In this document: in pieces, positions 35,383 to 45,600 of the stretch | Position numbering within the stretch: position 1 is the first letter of the stretch | Layout: each line of letters starts with the position of its first letter | Assembly: GCA_013204025.1 (NCBI GenBank) | Contig: JABMOW010000082.1 | Coordinates: forward strand, 1 to 61,681 | Length of the DNA: 61,681 nucleotides | Direction: 5' to 3' | From: Fidelibacterota bacterium | Lineage (GTDB): Bacteria; Fidelibacterota; Marinisomatia; SCGC-AAA003-L08; JACNLC01 | The notes under the pieces: model-generated | What the model was told of the DNA's origin: nothing | Database searches by the model: none | What the model saw: only the letters and a program-made list of their open reading frames with translations | Translations under genes and position numbers: made by a program

Positions 35383-35435
35383 GTTAAACGAAAAAACCCG
35401 CAGGTGTCCCTACGGGTAAAATTTTGCTCGTTATA
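35383..35435 (-). promoter_or_regulatory. Leader element with hairpin and T-run (copy 2)
   Basis: Minus strand: TATAACGAGCAAAATTTT, then ACCCGTAGG-GACA-CCTGCGGGT (9-bp stem), TTTTTTCGTTTAAC, then AAAGGAG and the start codon of the Cys-rich gene. The stem plus T-run has the form of an intrinsic terminator but sits directly before a ribosome-binding site. The nearest upstream gene end is about 160 nt away. Confidence 0.6.
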
Positions 35436-35591
35436 GTTTGACTACATAAAATGTGATGTGCATATCTATAACTGGTTAATTATTTTCTATTAATACAATG
35501 ATAATTTATACATGGTATAGTCACATTTCCATATTTTAATCACCTTCTCCACACCACTTGACATTGCTTCTGTGTGAAGTCATTCCTACCC

Positions 35592-37247
35592 CTACTGTCT
35601 GGGTTCGTAATCCAAATAATTGTCCAGCGGATTTTCTGGTGTGGTGTTCAGGGAATTAATCCAATCTATAACCGGTTGTCTCCAATGAATAGATGTTTCG
35701 TAGGGCGTGGGATCCAGATCACTGAAGTTACTATTGGTGGCATAAATGTAATCTGTAAGCAGTACTGAATAGGTTTCGTCCATTTCGATGGGAGTACCAT
35801 CGGCCAACAGATAATCTGGAATTGTTGTCATACCACCCACAACCAAATAGCCAATATTGTCAATCAGCTCTTGCCCAGTTAGTTCTATTTCCACAATAAA
35901 ATTCTCAAAAGGCAGAATCCCGACCCAAGTTTCAAAAGTGATTTCACCCGCCGGCATGGGTTGACGGATACCGCCACGATTGGTCATGGAAATATCCGCA
36001 GGGTAGATTTCCAGCCAGGCATCGGTGATGAGATTGAACATGGCGTCAGAGCTTTGCCCCACTTGTTCATCCAGGTATCCGATGACCTGAGAGAGCTCAT
36101 TATCCATTTGTTCTTGCCAGTATTCGACTACAGCTGCCACATCTTCATCCATATACAGTCCCTGATTGTAAGCCGTTGACACCTCGATGCTGTTCACAAC
36201 ATCATACAATGTATTAAACTCAATTTCCACTTTCGCATAAGAACTCATATTACTGCCGCCCAGGATGATCCCCACACCATCCATCATTTCTGCTGCAGGT
36301 TGATGGCAATGACCACCGCCGATCAGTGCAATCCCCAATTCATTCAACACCGGAACCAGTGCTTCCATTTGGTTGAGGCAAATATGCGAAATAACCACCA
36401 GTAATTCTGCACCCTGTGCCTGGACCTCCGGTACCACCTCGTTCAGAACACCCACATACTCAATGAAGTCGATATTTTCTACGTTATACGGGAAATTAAT
36501 ATCGTCAGCTACTGTGGTAGTGAGTCCGATTATACCCACATTGATGTTATTGACTTCCTTAATCACAAATGCAGTAGCCAGAGGTGATAGCTCCCCTGTA
36601 TCCTCCAATACCATATTAGCAGACAAAAATGGGTAATCCGCCTGATCGAGCCTTGCTTGCAGTTCATCCTGTCCAAAATCAAATTCGTGATTTCCGATAG
36701 TTGACGCATCATATTGCATCGCATTCATCATATCCACCATAGACTCTCCTTGAAACCAAGTGGATATAGCAGGTCCCGTCCAGTTATCACCACCGCTGAG
36801 AATCAAGAATGGTCCGTCATCAGTATAGCCTTCAACCTCCCGCCATTGACCCATCAACTCAGCGCCGCCACCTGAACCATTTTCGCGTATCATCCAACCA
36901 TGTTCATCGTTCGTATAAAAGATTGTCAATTCACGATTATAAGTACAACTGCCATCGTCAATCGTTGCTTCGGGGTCAAAGTTCGTCGCATCAGGATCGG
37001 TACACCCGTAGATGTCTTCTCCCACCCAGCACCCATTCATGATACAGTCCACTGTTGATACAATGTCTAATACATCTATGGCGCCATCTTCATTCCAATC
37101 GCACTGGGTACCATCCCAACACCCAGTCATAATGCAGTCCACCGTTGACACAATGTCTAAAACATCAACATCACCATCCTCGTTCCAGTCACACTGAGCG
37201 AGGATCGGCGTGATCAATAGTACGATTATAATAAATGACTTTTTCAT
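35592..37247 (-). CDS. Secreted 5'-nucleotidase-family phosphoesterase with N-terminal dockerin-like pair
   Basis: 551 residues. A signal peptide (MKKSFIIIVLLITPILA) is followed by two dockerin-like loops (CDWNEDGDVDVLDIV and CDWNEDGAIDVLDIV), a GCTDPDATNFDPEATIDDGSC motif, and a 5'-nucleotidase. The metallophosphatase half has the metal-binding blocks TNDEHGW, LSGGDNWTGPAIS, TIGNHEFDFG and GGGHCHQ. The C-terminal 5'-nucleotidase domain has DISMTNRGGIRQPMPAGEI and PFENFIVEIELTG. Such enzymes release phosphate from nucleotides or UDP-sugars outside the cell. There is no T9SS tail. The dockerin pair is at the N-terminus, unusual for dockerins. The leader carries element copy 3. Confidence 0.88.
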   Translation of the reverse strand: MKKSFIIIVLLITPILAQCDWNEDGDVDVLDIVSTVDCIMTGCWDGTQCDWNEDGAIDVLDIVSTVDCIMNGCWVGEDIYGCTDPDATNFDPEATIDDGSCTYNRELTIFYTNDEHGWMIRENGSGGGAELMGQWREVEGYTDDGPFLILSGGDNWTGPAISTWFQGESMVDMMNAMQYDASTIGNHEFDFGQDELQARLDQADYPFLSANMVLEDTGELSPLATAFVIKEVNNINVGIIGLTTTVADDINFPYNVENIDFIEYVGVLNEVVPEVQAQGAELLVVISHICLNQMEALVPVLNELGIALIGGGHCHQPAAEMMDGVGIILGGSNMSSYAKVEIEFNTLYDVVNSIEVSTAYNQGLYMDEDVAAVVEYWQEQMDNELSQVIGYLDEQVGQSSDAMFNLITDAWLEIYPADISMTNRGGIRQPMPAGEITFETWVGILPFENFIVEIELTGQELIDNIGYLVVGGMTTIPDYLLADGTPIEMDETYSVLLTDYIYATNSNFSDLDPTPYETSIHWRQPVIDWINSLNTTPENPLDNYLDYEPRQ

Positions 37248-37261
37248 TTTTTACCCTCTTC

Positions 37262-37314
37262 GTTTAACGAAAAAACCCGCAGGCGTGTCTACGGGTAAAA
37301 TTTTACTTGTTATA
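37262..37314 (-). promoter_or_regulatory. Leader element with hairpin and T-run (copy 3)
   Basis: Minus strand: TATAACAAGTAAAATTTT, then ACCCGTAG-ACACGC-CTGCGGGT, TTTTTTCGTTAAAC, GAAGAGGG and the start codon of the 5'-nucleotidase gene. An ATGACA box lies 16 nt before TATAAC, giving a fair -35/-10 pair. It could also end transcription from the small gene at 37397, about 80 nt upstream. Confidence 0.6.
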
Positions 37315-37396
37315 AATCGATATTTATAAATGTCATTCTCACGACAATTACCTCTAGGCATTATTCCTTTGTGTGCAGAATAATAGGTCGCAGTCT

Positions 37397-37576
37397 TTAG
37401 CTAGGCTTCTTATTGATTGCGTCCAGGCGTTCTTCAAGCTGAGAAACCCTTTTTTCAAGATTCTTGAGTGGTGAACCCCCACGAAGACGTTCCTTTAGGA
37501 TTTCTGAAAAATCAAGAACTTGAAATAGAAGAATGATAGCAACTACACCGGCGATTATTCCAACTGTATCCCACAT
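37397..37576 (-). CDS. Small membrane protein with coiled-coil tail (59 aa)
   Basis: The minus-strand frame from ATG 37576 encodes MWDTVGIIAGVVAIILLFQV (a single transmembrane helix) followed by a charged amphipathic helix with Leu at heptad spacing (LKNLEKRVSQLEERL) and a TAA stop. AAAGGA lies 8 nt upstream of the start. The layout resembles small envelope-stress or phage-shock-type proteins, but no family can be named. It stands about 100 nt after the oppC-like gene and about 150 nt before the 5'-nucleotidase gene. Confidence 0.6.
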   Translation of the reverse strand: MWDTVGIIAGVVAIILLFQVLDFSEILKERLRGGSPLKNLEKRVSQLEERLDAINKKPS

Positions 37577-37679
37577 ACTTTTATCCTTTCATTACTACTT
37601 TATAATTTTCTTGCGGTCACCTGATAGGTAGTTTTGTGGCACTACTTAATTCTCGCTTACCTGCCTGCGGCAAGGTAGA

Positions 37680-38696
37680 TTACTTCAAACGTGGATCCAG
37701 CGCGTCTCGTAATCCCTCGCCTACGAGGTTATAGGTCGTAACTGATATGAAAATCGCCAGTCCCGGGAATACTGCCAGCCACCACGCATATGTTGCTCCC
37801 CGTGCGACGGAGAGGATAGAGCCCCAACTCACTGTGGTTGCAGATACACCAAATCCCAGAAAACTCAAGCTGGATTCGATGAGAATTGCGGAAGCGATAC
37901 CAAACGCAGCACTGACCATTACCGGTGCGACCGCATTGGGAAGAACATGCTTGAAAATGGTCCGAATGTTGGAATATCCCAGCGCAATGGCTGCGGTGAC
38001 ATAATCCTGATTTCGGGTTTTTAAAAATTCAGCGCGAGTGTATCGGGCAATTGAGGTCCATCCGGTGACACCGATAACCACCATGATCATCCAAATCCCG
38101 CCTTGCGGATAAAAAGCGACCACCGTGATGATAAGGAAAAATGTGGGTATGGTGATCATGATCTCGATCATTCTCTGAATGATCACATCTACGATCCCTC
38201 CCAAATACCCGGCGAGTGCACCGAGGATAACTCCGATCATGATGGCAATACTCATTGAAACAAATCCCACTAGTAATGCGATTCGTGTGCCATGGATCAT
38301 GCCGCTGAGCACATCCCTGCCTAATTGATCAGTGCCCAGAATATGTCCATTCACCCCGGGTGGTTTAAATCGTGAACTAAAATCTAAATTTGAAGGACGG
38401 AATGGAACTGGCGTCCTGAGAACCCAATCAAATTCCAGATCCTTCCAATCTACATTTAAGAAAAAGGGCTGCCATTTGGTCATTCCCATTTCAACGAAAT
38501 ATTCTTTTACCACCGGTGAGTAATAATTCCCGTCATATTTGCACAGCAGAGGTTTGTCGTTTGCTAGAAAATCCGCCACGAAGGCAATGGTAAAAAGAAA
38601 GATCACAAGATAGAATCCCAGCAATGCTAGTTTATTCTTCCGGTACTGGTTCTTAACAATTTGAAAATACGTTTTACCTTTTTCCTGCGCCATCAT
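37680..38696 (-). CDS. Peptide ABC transporter permease (OppC/DppC type)
   Basis: 338-residue inner-membrane permease with one N-terminal helix, an extracytoplasmic insert (about 50-120), and the C-terminal five-helix core. The inner-loop EAA-type motif AAIALGYSNIRTIFKHVLPNA that contacts the ATPases is intact, as is the family phrase LGTDQLGRDVLSGMIHG. It overlaps the OppB-type gene by 4 nt. With OppB and the binding protein upstream it forms an importer; ATPase genes are not adjacent, so the OppD-type protein at 20.7 kb may serve it. Confidence 0.92.
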   Translation of the reverse strand: MMAQEKGKTYFQIVKNQYRKNKLALLGFYLVIFLFTIAFVADFLANDKPLLCKYDGNYYSPVVKEYFVEMGMTKWQPFFLNVDWKDLEFDWVLRTPVPFRPSNLDFSSRFKPPGVNGHILGTDQLGRDVLSGMIHGTRIALLVGFVSMSIAIMIGVILGALAGYLGGIVDVIIQRMIEIMITIPTFFLIITVVAFYPQGGIWMIMVVIGVTGWTSIARYTRAEFLKTRNQDYVTAAIALGYSNIRTIFKHVLPNAVAPVMVSAAFGIASAILIESSLSFLGFGVSATTVSWGSILSVARGATYAWWLAVFPGLAIFISVTTYNLVGEGLRDALDPRLK

Positions 38697-39796
38697 CGGG
38701 TACTCTTTTCAAAAGTGATCCGTGGGTCAACCAATGAATATGCAAGGTCGGAAAACAATATCCCTACCAACGTCAGAACTGCACTGATCGTGAACACTGC
38801 CATGACTATTGGATAATCACGTCCAATGATCGCCTCGAAGCCCAACGAGCCCATCCCCGGTATAGAAAAAATCGTTTCAATAATGATACTTCCCCCAATT
38901 AAGTATGGTAAGAGTCCTGCCAGAATGGTAATAATGGGGATGATCGAATTCCGCAGCGCATGTTTGAAAATCACGGTTCGTTCACTTAATCCTTTGGCAC
39001 GTGCGGTGCGAATGTAATCCTGCCGGATGATTTCCAGCATACCCGTCCGCATTTGCCGTGAAAGGTATGCAAAACTGCCATAAGTCATCACGAAAACAGG
39101 CATTGCGATATGCCAGGCCACATCCCTAAATTTTTCAAATCCAGTCATAGATTCGTAGGTATTTGAATGTAACCCTGCATAGGGGAAAACATCGAAGAAA
39201 TCACCTCCTCCGAAAAAGATGATCAGCATAATTCCTATCCAGAAAGAGGGCAATGAATATAACATGAAAACGATAAATGTAGATATTCTCTCAAGTATCG
39301 TATTGCTTTTCACGGCAGAAAATATCCCAAGAGGAATGGCAATTATGTAGGATAATATCACCGAAATGATACTTAACATCAACGTGACGGGAACCCGCAC
39401 CTTTAACTTCTCGATAACAGGCTGATTATCTCGGAAGGAGTTTCCAAAATCTAATCGTAACAGATTCGCTGTCCAGATATGATATTGGCTTTTTGAGCCG
39501 TTCCACTGGAATGTCAGCCGACTAAAAAATGATCGGGGATCATCCTCGTTCTGTTCTTCTAAAAGTGTGAAATAAAAAATGGGTTTATCCAGATTCCATT
39601 GTTTCCGGATGAGTTTAACGATCTGTTCATTTAGGTCACTCCCCTTCCCGGTACTCATCTCGCCTCCCTGGCTAACACCAGCCTTTAACTCAGCGGGGTC
39701 CCCGGGCGCCATACGAGAAATAGAAAATGATATCACAGTGATGAAGAACAGTGTTGGGAACATCAACAAGATGCGTTTCAGGACATAATCTCTCAT
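38693..39796 (-). CDS. Peptide ABC transporter permease (OppB/DppB type)
   Basis: 367-residue permease beginning MRDYVLKRILLMFPTLFFIT, as in OppB/DppB proteins, with six predicted helices and the cytoplasmic motif YIRTARAKGLSERTVIFKHA. The periplasmic insert between helices 1 and 2 (about 30-130) is long for the family and includes a Glu/Asp-rich stretch. It overlaps oppC-type by 4 nt and follows the binding-protein gene by 30 nt. Confidence 0.92.
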   Translation of the reverse strand: MRDYVLKRILLMFPTLFFITVISFSISRMAPGDPAELKAGVSQGGEMSTGKGSDLNEQIVKLIRKQWNLDKPIFYFTLLEEQNEDDPRSFFSRLTFQWNGSKSQYHIWTANLLRLDFGNSFRDNQPVIEKLKVRVPVTLMLSIISVILSYIIAIPLGIFSAVKSNTILERISTFIVFMLYSLPSFWIGIMLIIFFGGGDFFDVFPYAGLHSNTYESMTGFEKFRDVAWHIAMPVFVMTYGSFAYLSRQMRTGMLEIIRQDYIRTARAKGLSERTVIFKHALRNSIIPIITILAGLLPYLIGGSIIIETIFSIPGMGSLGFEAIIGRDYPIVMAVFTISAVLTLVGILFSDLAYSLVDPRITFEKSTR

Positions 39797-39826
39797 ACGA
39801 TTCCGCTAGCTATTATTTGACAGTCT

Positions 39827-41632
39827 TTACTTTGTATATTCATGTAGCGTAGTTGGTACCCACCATTCAAGGGGATCAAAACCAGGTCTGAAAGGAAACA
39901 CCTCAACACCACTAATTCGCTTGTGGTACACAAAATTTGACATGGGTACATACAAAAATGTATAAGGTTGTTCCTCATGTAGAATTTCCTGAAACTCCCG
40001 GATATACGCTTTTCGTTTGGAGGCGTCAAATTCGGTGCGATTTAATTCAATAAGTTCATCCGCGCGATCATTTTTAAAACTAACGGAATTCGACCCCCTG
40101 CCAGTAGCTTGAGAGGAATGGAAAATCTGATACGGATCCGTATCGGTGATTGGCATAACCCAACCCAGGATTAATACGTCAAATCGATGATCGCGTGCGT
40201 TGTCCAGAAAAACCGCCCATTCCAAGGTTTGAACATCAGCATCAATACCTACTTTTCTCAAATTCTCCGCCATGATGAGACCAACCTGTTTTCGCGTATT
40301 ATTACCACTGTTAGTAAGAAACGTAAATTTAAATGGAATTCTTTCACCGTTCACCTCTTTGTCCAAAATTCCGTCTCCATCGGTGTCTTCCCATCCTTCA
40401 TTTTTTAACATTTCACGGGCTGCTTCAGGATCATATGGATACGGTTCAATATCATCATTATATTCCGGACGCTTAAAATAGACACTTGATTTCGCAATTT
40501 GAGCATTCCCATAATACAGCGTTTCCACAATCTGTTTTCGATCACAAAGATAGGTCATCGCCCTTCTGACCATTTTGTTTTCAAAAAGTGGATTTTCCAT
40601 ATTCCAACCCAGATAAGAATACGAGGGAACATAAAAAAGTTCTTTCTCATAATTTTCAGTGAACTTCTTTGAGTTCGTTTGATTCTGGAATAGTTCCTGC
40701 GGAAGGTTTCGGATGGCATCAATCTCGCCGGCTTTAAGTCCGGTTATGGCAGCATCAAAGTCTTTTACCGTTTTATGAACCATCCTTTCTGCATATCCCT
40801 GCCCTTCGATACCTGCAGCATATCCCCAATAGTTCGGATCTCTTTCAAGCGTCAGACGGTCATCTGTTACCCACTCTACAAACTTGTATGGTCCGGAACC
40901 AACGGGATTCCTCCCCATTTCAGTGCCATTGAAATATTCAGCAAACTGGAAGGCGGGCGTTGTAGAAAAATCGAAATCCTCTTCATCAACAGTTTTCTGG
41001 AGCAAATTCGCGACGTCCTCAAATGTGTAATTATCCATTAACCCATTGGGATCATAAATATGCTTCGGGTAAACCTGTAATTCCCCAATAAACAGATCAT
41101 GTTTGAAATATGCTTCTGAACAGGTGAATTTTACCGTAAAAGGGTCATTATCAACCAATTCAACTGATTCTAAATTTTGATAATAATTTCGAAGCGGAGC
41201 GTCATCAGTAAAAGGATTTTTTAAGGCTTTTAAACTGAATATCATATCCTCACCGGTCAGTGGTACACCATCAGAAAAATAGACATCTTTTCTGATTTTA
41301 TAAATGTAAGAGAGGTGGTCATCAGTCACGGTCGGTTGTCCATCTGCGACCCATGGTACTAATTCAAGTGTATGGTTATCGGTTCTCATCAAGGACTGGA
41401 AAATCTTCTGTTCAATATAAGTCGCATCTGCGCCTGAAGATACATATGGATGAATTTTGTCAGCATCACTCAACTCATGAAGAATGATCCAGTCACCAAT
41501 ATGATCATTTGGATTCATCTGGCTTGTGTCAACATTCCACTTATCGGTCGAACCAGTTGCGTCTCCATCCGTTTTTTTTCCACAGGACAGAACTATTAAG
41601 CCTGCCATTAATATGGTCAAAGTCAATCTCAT
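39827..41632 (-). CDS. Peptide-binding lipoprotein (SBP family 5, OppA/DppA type)
   Basis: 601 residues. A lipoprotein signal with lipobox VLSC (Cys17) anchors it to the membrane. The mature part has the family 5 solute-binding fold (TYIEQKIFQSLMRTDNHTLELVPW early, GSGPYKFVEW in the middle, YLCDRKQIVETLYYGNAQIA, and FKNDRADELIELNRTEFD late). It delivers peptides, or related ligands, to the OppB/OppC-type channel encoded directly downstream. The exact ligand cannot be read from the sequence. Confidence 0.92.
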   Translation of the reverse strand: MRLTLTILMAGLIVLSCGKKTDGDATGSTDKWNVDTSQMNPNDHIGDWIILHELSDADKIHPYVSSGADATYIEQKIFQSLMRTDNHTLELVPWVADGQPTVTDDHLSYIYKIRKDVYFSDGVPLTGEDMIFSLKALKNPFTDDAPLRNYYQNLESVELVDNDPFTVKFTCSEAYFKHDLFIGELQVYPKHIYDPNGLMDNYTFEDVANLLQKTVDEEDFDFSTTPAFQFAEYFNGTEMGRNPVGSGPYKFVEWVTDDRLTLERDPNYWGYAAGIEGQGYAERMVHKTVKDFDAAITGLKAGEIDAIRNLPQELFQNQTNSKKFTENYEKELFYVPSYSYLGWNMENPLFENKMVRRAMTYLCDRKQIVETLYYGNAQIAKSSVYFKRPEYNDDIEPYPYDPEAAREMLKNEGWEDTDGDGILDKEVNGERIPFKFTFLTNSGNNTRKQVGLIMAENLRKVGIDADVQTLEWAVFLDNARDHRFDVLILGWVMPITDTDPYQIFHSSQATGRGSNSVSFKNDRADELIELNRTEFDASKRKAYIREFQEILHEEQPYTFLYVPMSNFVYHKRISGVEVFPFRPGFDPLEWWVPTTLHEYTK

Positions 41633-41658
41633 TTAAATCCTTTCAAATTTAATAAATA

Positions 41659-42510
41659 TCAAATGATAAAATGTTTTGCATAGATCACCAGCAATGGAGT
41701 GGTAAATGCAAGGGAATCAAATCGATCCAGAATACCGCCGTGACCTCTCAATAAAGAACTGGAATCTTTCACCCTTGCTTCGCGCTTCAGCAAAGATTCT
41801 GCAAAGTCACCTAACTGGCCAAATACACCAAATATGAGAGCCAAAACAAGGATATCCTGTAGATCCAGCCAACCGTGGAAAAATCCATTGGCTGAGGGAT
41901 ATCCTACAAAGGCAAAATCTGTAAAATACAGGACGAGCATTACACCAAATGCGGCAATGACACCGGCGATACTTCCCACCCAGCTTTTATTGGGGCTGAC
42001 TGCAGGAAGAATTTTTTTTCGTCCATATTTTTTACCAAAAAAGAAAGCGGCTGAATCACAGATCCACACAGATATCATCATGGCGAAAGTTAGCTCAAAT
42101 CCAATATTATATCCACCTGCTTCGTAATTTCTCAAGAGGATCATACTACCCAACATCACTCCCAACCATATGAATCCAAACAGGATGACTGAAATATTGT
42201 TGAAAGGGGTTCGTTTTCTTCTGAACACTTCCACAATCGCCGTTAACACGGTTAATAAGATCAACAGTTCCAGAACCATAGAAATCGAGTAATAATAAAT
42301 GTAAGATAACAGGATAAATGAAATGGTGAGAAGAACCAACAGAGGTTTGGAATCCGAATTTTTGGATAAAATATTCAATTCCCGGACTCCCAGTAACATG
42401 ACGACGGTTACAAAACCCGCAAAAAGAGGACCTCCAAAAATAACCAGCATAATCAGTGATGGGATACCCAGCACATTTACCAATACGCGCGACTGCTTAC
42501 TATCTGTCAT
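41659..42510 (-). CDS. cdsA: Phosphatidate cytidylyltransferase
   Basis: 283-residue multi-pass inner-membrane enzyme that makes CDP-diacylglycerol from phosphatidic acid and CTP, the branch point of phospholipid synthesis. Eight or so transmembrane helices are evident, and the C-terminal CdsA signature is intact (SLLKREARVKDSSSLLRGHG followed by GILDRFDS). It is 26 nt upstream of the peptide-binding lipoprotein gene on the same strand; no link in function is evident. Confidence 0.95.
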   Translation of the reverse strand: MTDSKQSRVLVNVLGIPSLIMLVIFGGPLFAGFVTVVMLLGVRELNILSKNSDSKPLLVLLTISFILLSYIYYYSISMVLELLILLTVLTAIVEVFRRKRTPFNNISVILFGFIWLGVMLGSMILLRNYEAGGYNIGFELTFAMMISVWICDSAAFFFGKKYGRKKILPAVSPNKSWVGSIAGVIAAFGVMLVLYFTDFAFVGYPSANGFFHGWLDLQDILVLALIFGVFGQLGDFAESLLKREARVKDSSSLLRGHGGILDRFDSLAFTTPLLVIYAKHFII

Positions 42511-42632
42511 TATTTATTATCATGAATGGAGGGAAATTTATCATACCTCGGTTCTGGAAACAAACAGGATTGATTGCTTCTTCACGATAGAATTCAATCC
42601 TGAAACTGATCAAAAACAAATACCTGTTTGAC

Positions 42633-42666
42633 AAAAAAAAGGGGCTGGAGTAACTCCAGCCCCTTT
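42633..42666 (-). terminator. Intrinsic terminator after the multiheme cytochrome gene
   Basis: On the minus strand a 10-bp perfect stem (GGGGCTGGAG with CTCCAGCCCC, flanked by AAA/TTT) is followed by a run of eight T. It lies 24 nt after the stop of the cytochrome gene. Confidence 0.92.
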
Positions 42667-42690
42667 CAGGAAGTATTGAGAAATAAGAAA

Positions 42691-45600
42691 CTATTTAACT
42701 AACATGACCTTTTTGGTTTTCTCAAAACCTTCAGCGTTCATCTTAACAATATAAATACCACTTGGCAGATCATTTGCTGTCCAGGTGATTTTCTTTACAC
42801 CAGCAGTCTGGTATGAGTTCACCAATTCAGCAACTTGACGACCCAGCATATCATAAACCATAATTCTAACATTAGAATTAATAGGCAGACCGTATTCAAT
42901 AGTCGTAGTCGGGTTGAATGGGTTTGGATATGCGTTGCTGAGCGAGTATTCACCAGGAACGAATACCAATTGAGCCTGGATACCGTTTTCGTACCAGTCA
43001 GTGACCAATGCGGTTTCAACAACAAACTCGCCGTCCAAATTGATAATCACACTTTCAGTTGTTTCCTGGCCGTTCATGTTGAAAGCAAGGATTGTCGTGC
43101 TGTTACTGTGAATTTCCCATCCGGTTGGTAGATTGGTGGATACCAGATTGAAATCACCTTTAAGGGCAATCTGGAATCCTGCGATAGTACCATTTGAGTT
43201 AATCATAACGGAACCGTTACCAAAAGAAACGTCAGAGTCTGACATCATGTTACCACGAGATATGGTCGGGTTCATAATTGTATCCACATTGATAACAACA
43301 TCAAGTACATTAATTGAACCATCTTCATTAACATCACCTGCCCAAAGCTGGAAGTTTGTTGGGTCTGTGATGGTACCCATGATGATAGAAACTTGCTCAA
43401 CAACATCTAAAACGTTAATAGCAAAATCACCATTTGTATCACCCAATAAACCTGCCAAAACAGATTCAGGAGTAGAACCTTCAGAGACGTTTTCATTGAT
43501 ATCCGTTGCATGGATCGTGTACACATATTCACCACCTGCAATGACAACATCTACATAACTGGCTTCAGTTGAGTATCCAATCAATTCACCGTTACGATGA
43601 ATGGCGAAGTAGTTAAAGTCAGCATCAGTCGCATCATCCCAGGCCAGTTCGACGGTTCCAAGATCGCTGAATGCCATCACACCAGTTGGAATTGCTGGGG
43701 CAAGATTGTCAATTGAATATCCTTCAGCAGGATCAGATTCATAAATTGCTCCGCCTTCAGAGAAAGCCAAAACTTTGAATGTGGTCAAGCCATCACCGAC
43801 ACCAGTTGAATCATATAGTGTAGGTACGACAAAGGCATATCGGTCTGATCCGTCTGCAGGGAGTGTTCCCACGTTTGTCCAAGTGTCATCGTATGCGTCA
43901 TATCTCTTAACACCATATATGTCAATTGGGTCAGTTGCAATACCATCATCCAGGAATTTGTCCCAGATCACTTTTACATTACGGCCCTGGTCATTGGGTA
44001 CATCGTCAATAGAAACGATTTGTCCGTCAAGCGCATTATTGATCAACGCCTGAATTGAAACCTGTAACAACGCAACCGTAAATGCAGGATTGTGAATACC
44101 ATGACTATGATCGTAATACACTAACTCAAGATTGTATGCTGCCTTTTTTTCTGTTAGGGTAAAAGTGTCATCCATAGTATCATGGGGATCATATCCATCA
44201 GTGGTGTCGGCATGAGGAAGCATTTCAGCCAAAATTTCCATCAGACCTTCAACTTCATGCTGTAAACCTTCATTATCACCGTCGCCATCATGATCTGCGA
44301 TATCGTTGTCCCAATACATTTTTTCATCGAAAGATGCCAATTCGCCATGACAGGGTGCACAGGAAAGCATATTATCTTCGCCAGCTTCGTTAACCATATG
44401 GAAGGTATGTCCACCCACATCATAGATATTACCATCATCATCGGAAGTACCATTTGCATTCCACATATGACAGGTTACGCATGCATCTTCGATTCCCTCA
44501 AGGTGTGGAGAAGAAGGTAGGTCTAAACCGAATGTAACTGCATTTTCGCCTGATATCATTTCTGTTTGTGCACCATAGTGAGGACCATAGTGACCACCAC
44601 TACCTGTTTCAGTGTAAGAATCTGCATCCCGACGAGTTTTATGACAATTCATACATAGTTTACCGTTTCCACCATCTGTGATTATAGTTCCGTCCATCAA
44701 TTCAATATCATCATCAGTTCTGAGCTGATGAGGATTTTCCAGTGAGTGAGGGTCGTGGCACATCGCACATGAAAAAGGTGATGTTGGATGTGATGTTACA
44801 GCTTCTCCATCGGTATATTCAATAAATCCTTCTGGAGTATGACAATAGCAACTACTGCTCCATGATGCACGACTAGGTGGGTTGGAGTGACCTGAATATG
44901 CTAACTGCGTAGGGAATACATGATGAGTTCCTGAATCATGACACCATGCACAACTTGCAGTGCTGAGAGTCGCCTGCATTCTAAAATCTGAAGTATTCCC
45001 GAAGTGGTCACTACCGGGTCCATGACATGCTTCGCATTGAATATTCGCCAATTCAAAAGCATCAGGATAATCGGCAGCCATCAAATCATATAATCCGTCA
45101 AATAGATGACCGTCTGGTGAACCATAGACATCAACAAGTGTTGTGGAATCTGGATATACAAATCCAAATTCATCAAAACCGGAGTTATCGGCGTTCAAAT
45201 CATAGCCAGTAGTGTGGCAGCCAATACAATATCCAGCATAATGACTGCTGAGAGTACCGTTCAATGCTCTAACAAACATATCTGAGTGTCCGGTCTCTTC
45301 CCATTCTGCAGCTTTATCGGAATGGCACATTTCGCAGTTGCCATCTGTCATTCCCATATAATTGGCTGCATGGACAGTCAATGTAGCAGCAGCACCCAAA
45401 TCTGCAAATTCGATATAATAAACACCAGCAACATCAGGCGCAAAAATAATTGCCTGCTTACTCATATCCATATCCATAGATGCACCAAAACCAGCAGTCG
45501 ATCCAAATGGTGCCCATGTTACAGTCCAAGTAGGAGTTGTTAGAACGCTATCCGTGGCAGTTCCTGTCAGGTACATTTGGGTACCAACACCAACATTCTG

